Assembly (NCBI GenBank): GCA_007126675.1 | Contig: SLAU01000183.1 | Location: forward strand, 1-23,211 | Source: Balneolaceae bacterium | GTDB taxonomy: Bacteria > Bacteroidota > Rhodothermia > Balneolales > Balneolaceae | Direction: 5' to 3' | Length of the DNA: 23,211 nt | In this document: piece by piece, positions 22,742 through 23,211 of the stretch | Position numbering within the stretch: position 1 is the stretch's first letter | Layout: every line of letters begins with the position of its first letter | Position numbers and translations under genes: made by a program | The notes under the pieces: generated by a model | Told to the model about the DNA's origin: nothing | What the model saw: the letters and a program-made list of their open reading frames with translations, nothing else | The model's database searches: none

Positions 22742-23211
22742 TTAATCTCTGTCTATCAAAAAATTACAACCTCTCATTTCAGCGGTATGCCACCTTCCCA
22801 GCACTTTAAATTGTCCATCAGCATCGGCCACTCCCCGATCGTCGGTCAGCAGAAAAGGACATGAATAAATATTAGCAAGATCGATGATACCAATTTTACC
22901 CTCCTCACCCGGCTCACATACTCTGCCAGGGTTTTTTGCATCACGAATGGTGACATTCACCCAACTTGGCGATTCGAACCATTCAGATCCAATTGCATAG
23001 CACTGGCTCAACAGCTCGCACATACCATATTCAGAATGAATATTTCTTTGCGGAACCGAATACCGATCCGAAAGTATCTGCCGGAGCTCTTTTTTACTGA
23101 TTTCACGCCTGTGGGTTTTCATTCCCCCGGTTTCGATTATCACTGAGTTTTCAGGTAACTGATATTTATGATTTTCAGCAAGATCTAATAATCCGAATGC
23201 AGCTCCAAACA
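22742..23211 (-). CDS. LuxE-like acyl-protein synthetase, C-terminal part (cut by window edge)
   Basis: The frame is open from the right window edge through 155 residues to a stop at 22742-22744; family members are about 320-370 residues, so roughly half is missing. The visible part shows FGAAFGLLDLAE, VIIETGGMKTHRRE, the adenylate-forming-type motif SEYGMCELLSQ, and LLTDDRGVADADGQFKVLGR followed by EMRGCNFLI. This is the LuxE/acyl-protein synthetase layout, which activates a carboxylic acid with ATP and hands the acyl group to the partner reductase. An internal GTG at 23141-23143 (reading MIIETGG) is not the true start, because the frame and conserved residues continue beyond it. Confidence 0.82.
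   Translation of the reverse strand, partial: FGAAFGLLDLAENHKYQLPENSVIIETGGMKTHRREISKKELRQILSDRYSVPQRNIHSEYGMCELLSQCYAIGSEWFESPSWVNVTIRDAKNPGRVCEPGEEGKIGIIDLANIYSCPFLLTDDRGVADADGQFKVLGRWHTAEMRGCNFLIDRD

Overview
This window reads as chromosomal DNA from a Bacteroidota-like bacterium, most likely a marine member of Balneolota (Balneola, Gracilimonas or Rhodohalobacter type). The assignment is inference. It rests on moderate-to-low GC content, weak or absent Shine-Dalgarno sites, a dxr-rseP-psd-pssA block, a nuoI gene far from any other complex I gene, and short LuxC/LuxE-like reductase genes. Coding density is high and no rRNA, tRNA, CRISPR array, phage or transposase gene is visible.

Layout. 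1-2441 (minus strand): a beta-barrel outer-membrane protein followed by an RND/MMPL exporter that runs off the left edge. 2559-3029 (plus): a stand-alone SRPBCC protein ending in a strong intrinsic terminator. 3100-9645 (plus): a seven-gene, nearly gapless operon, aroE, pgeF, a histone-deacetylase-like amidohydrolase, dxr, rseP, psd and pssA. It joins shikimate and isoprenoid precursor synthesis, cell-wall quality control, intramembrane proteolysis and phosphatidylethanolamine synthesis. 9646-9869: a gene-free stretch with nested inverted repeats. 9870-11524 (minus): a D-serine dehydratase / D-threonine aldolase-type PLP enzyme overlapping a small membrane protein gene.

11623-14281 (plus): a four-gene unit with a retropepsin-like RimB protease, the RimK glutamate ligase, an aspartoacylase / succinylglutamate desuccinylase-like M14 metallohydrolase and a DUF952 protein. 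This looks like a writer-plus-erasers module for glutamate tails on ribosomal protein S6 or another target. 14308-18607 (minus): a single-domain response regulator, a Bcp/AhpE-type peroxiredoxin, a multi-pass membrane protein, a DinB-like helical protein, an isolated nuoI and the ribosome-assembly GTPase gene der. 18672-18908 (plus): a small two-helix membrane protein. 18919-20934 (minus): a UvrD/PcrA-type helicase.

20935-21671: a 737-base gene-free region packed with more than a dozen short hairpins, several related to each other; this is the clearest unexplained structure in the window. 21672-23211 (minus): a fatty-acyl reductase pair, LuxE-like (cut by the right edge) then LuxC-like, with no luciferase genes in view.

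The most rewarding places for follow-up are the RimB-RimK-M14-DUF952 module, the hairpin array, the terminator placed 11 bases before aroE, the LuxCE-like pair and the isolated nuoI.
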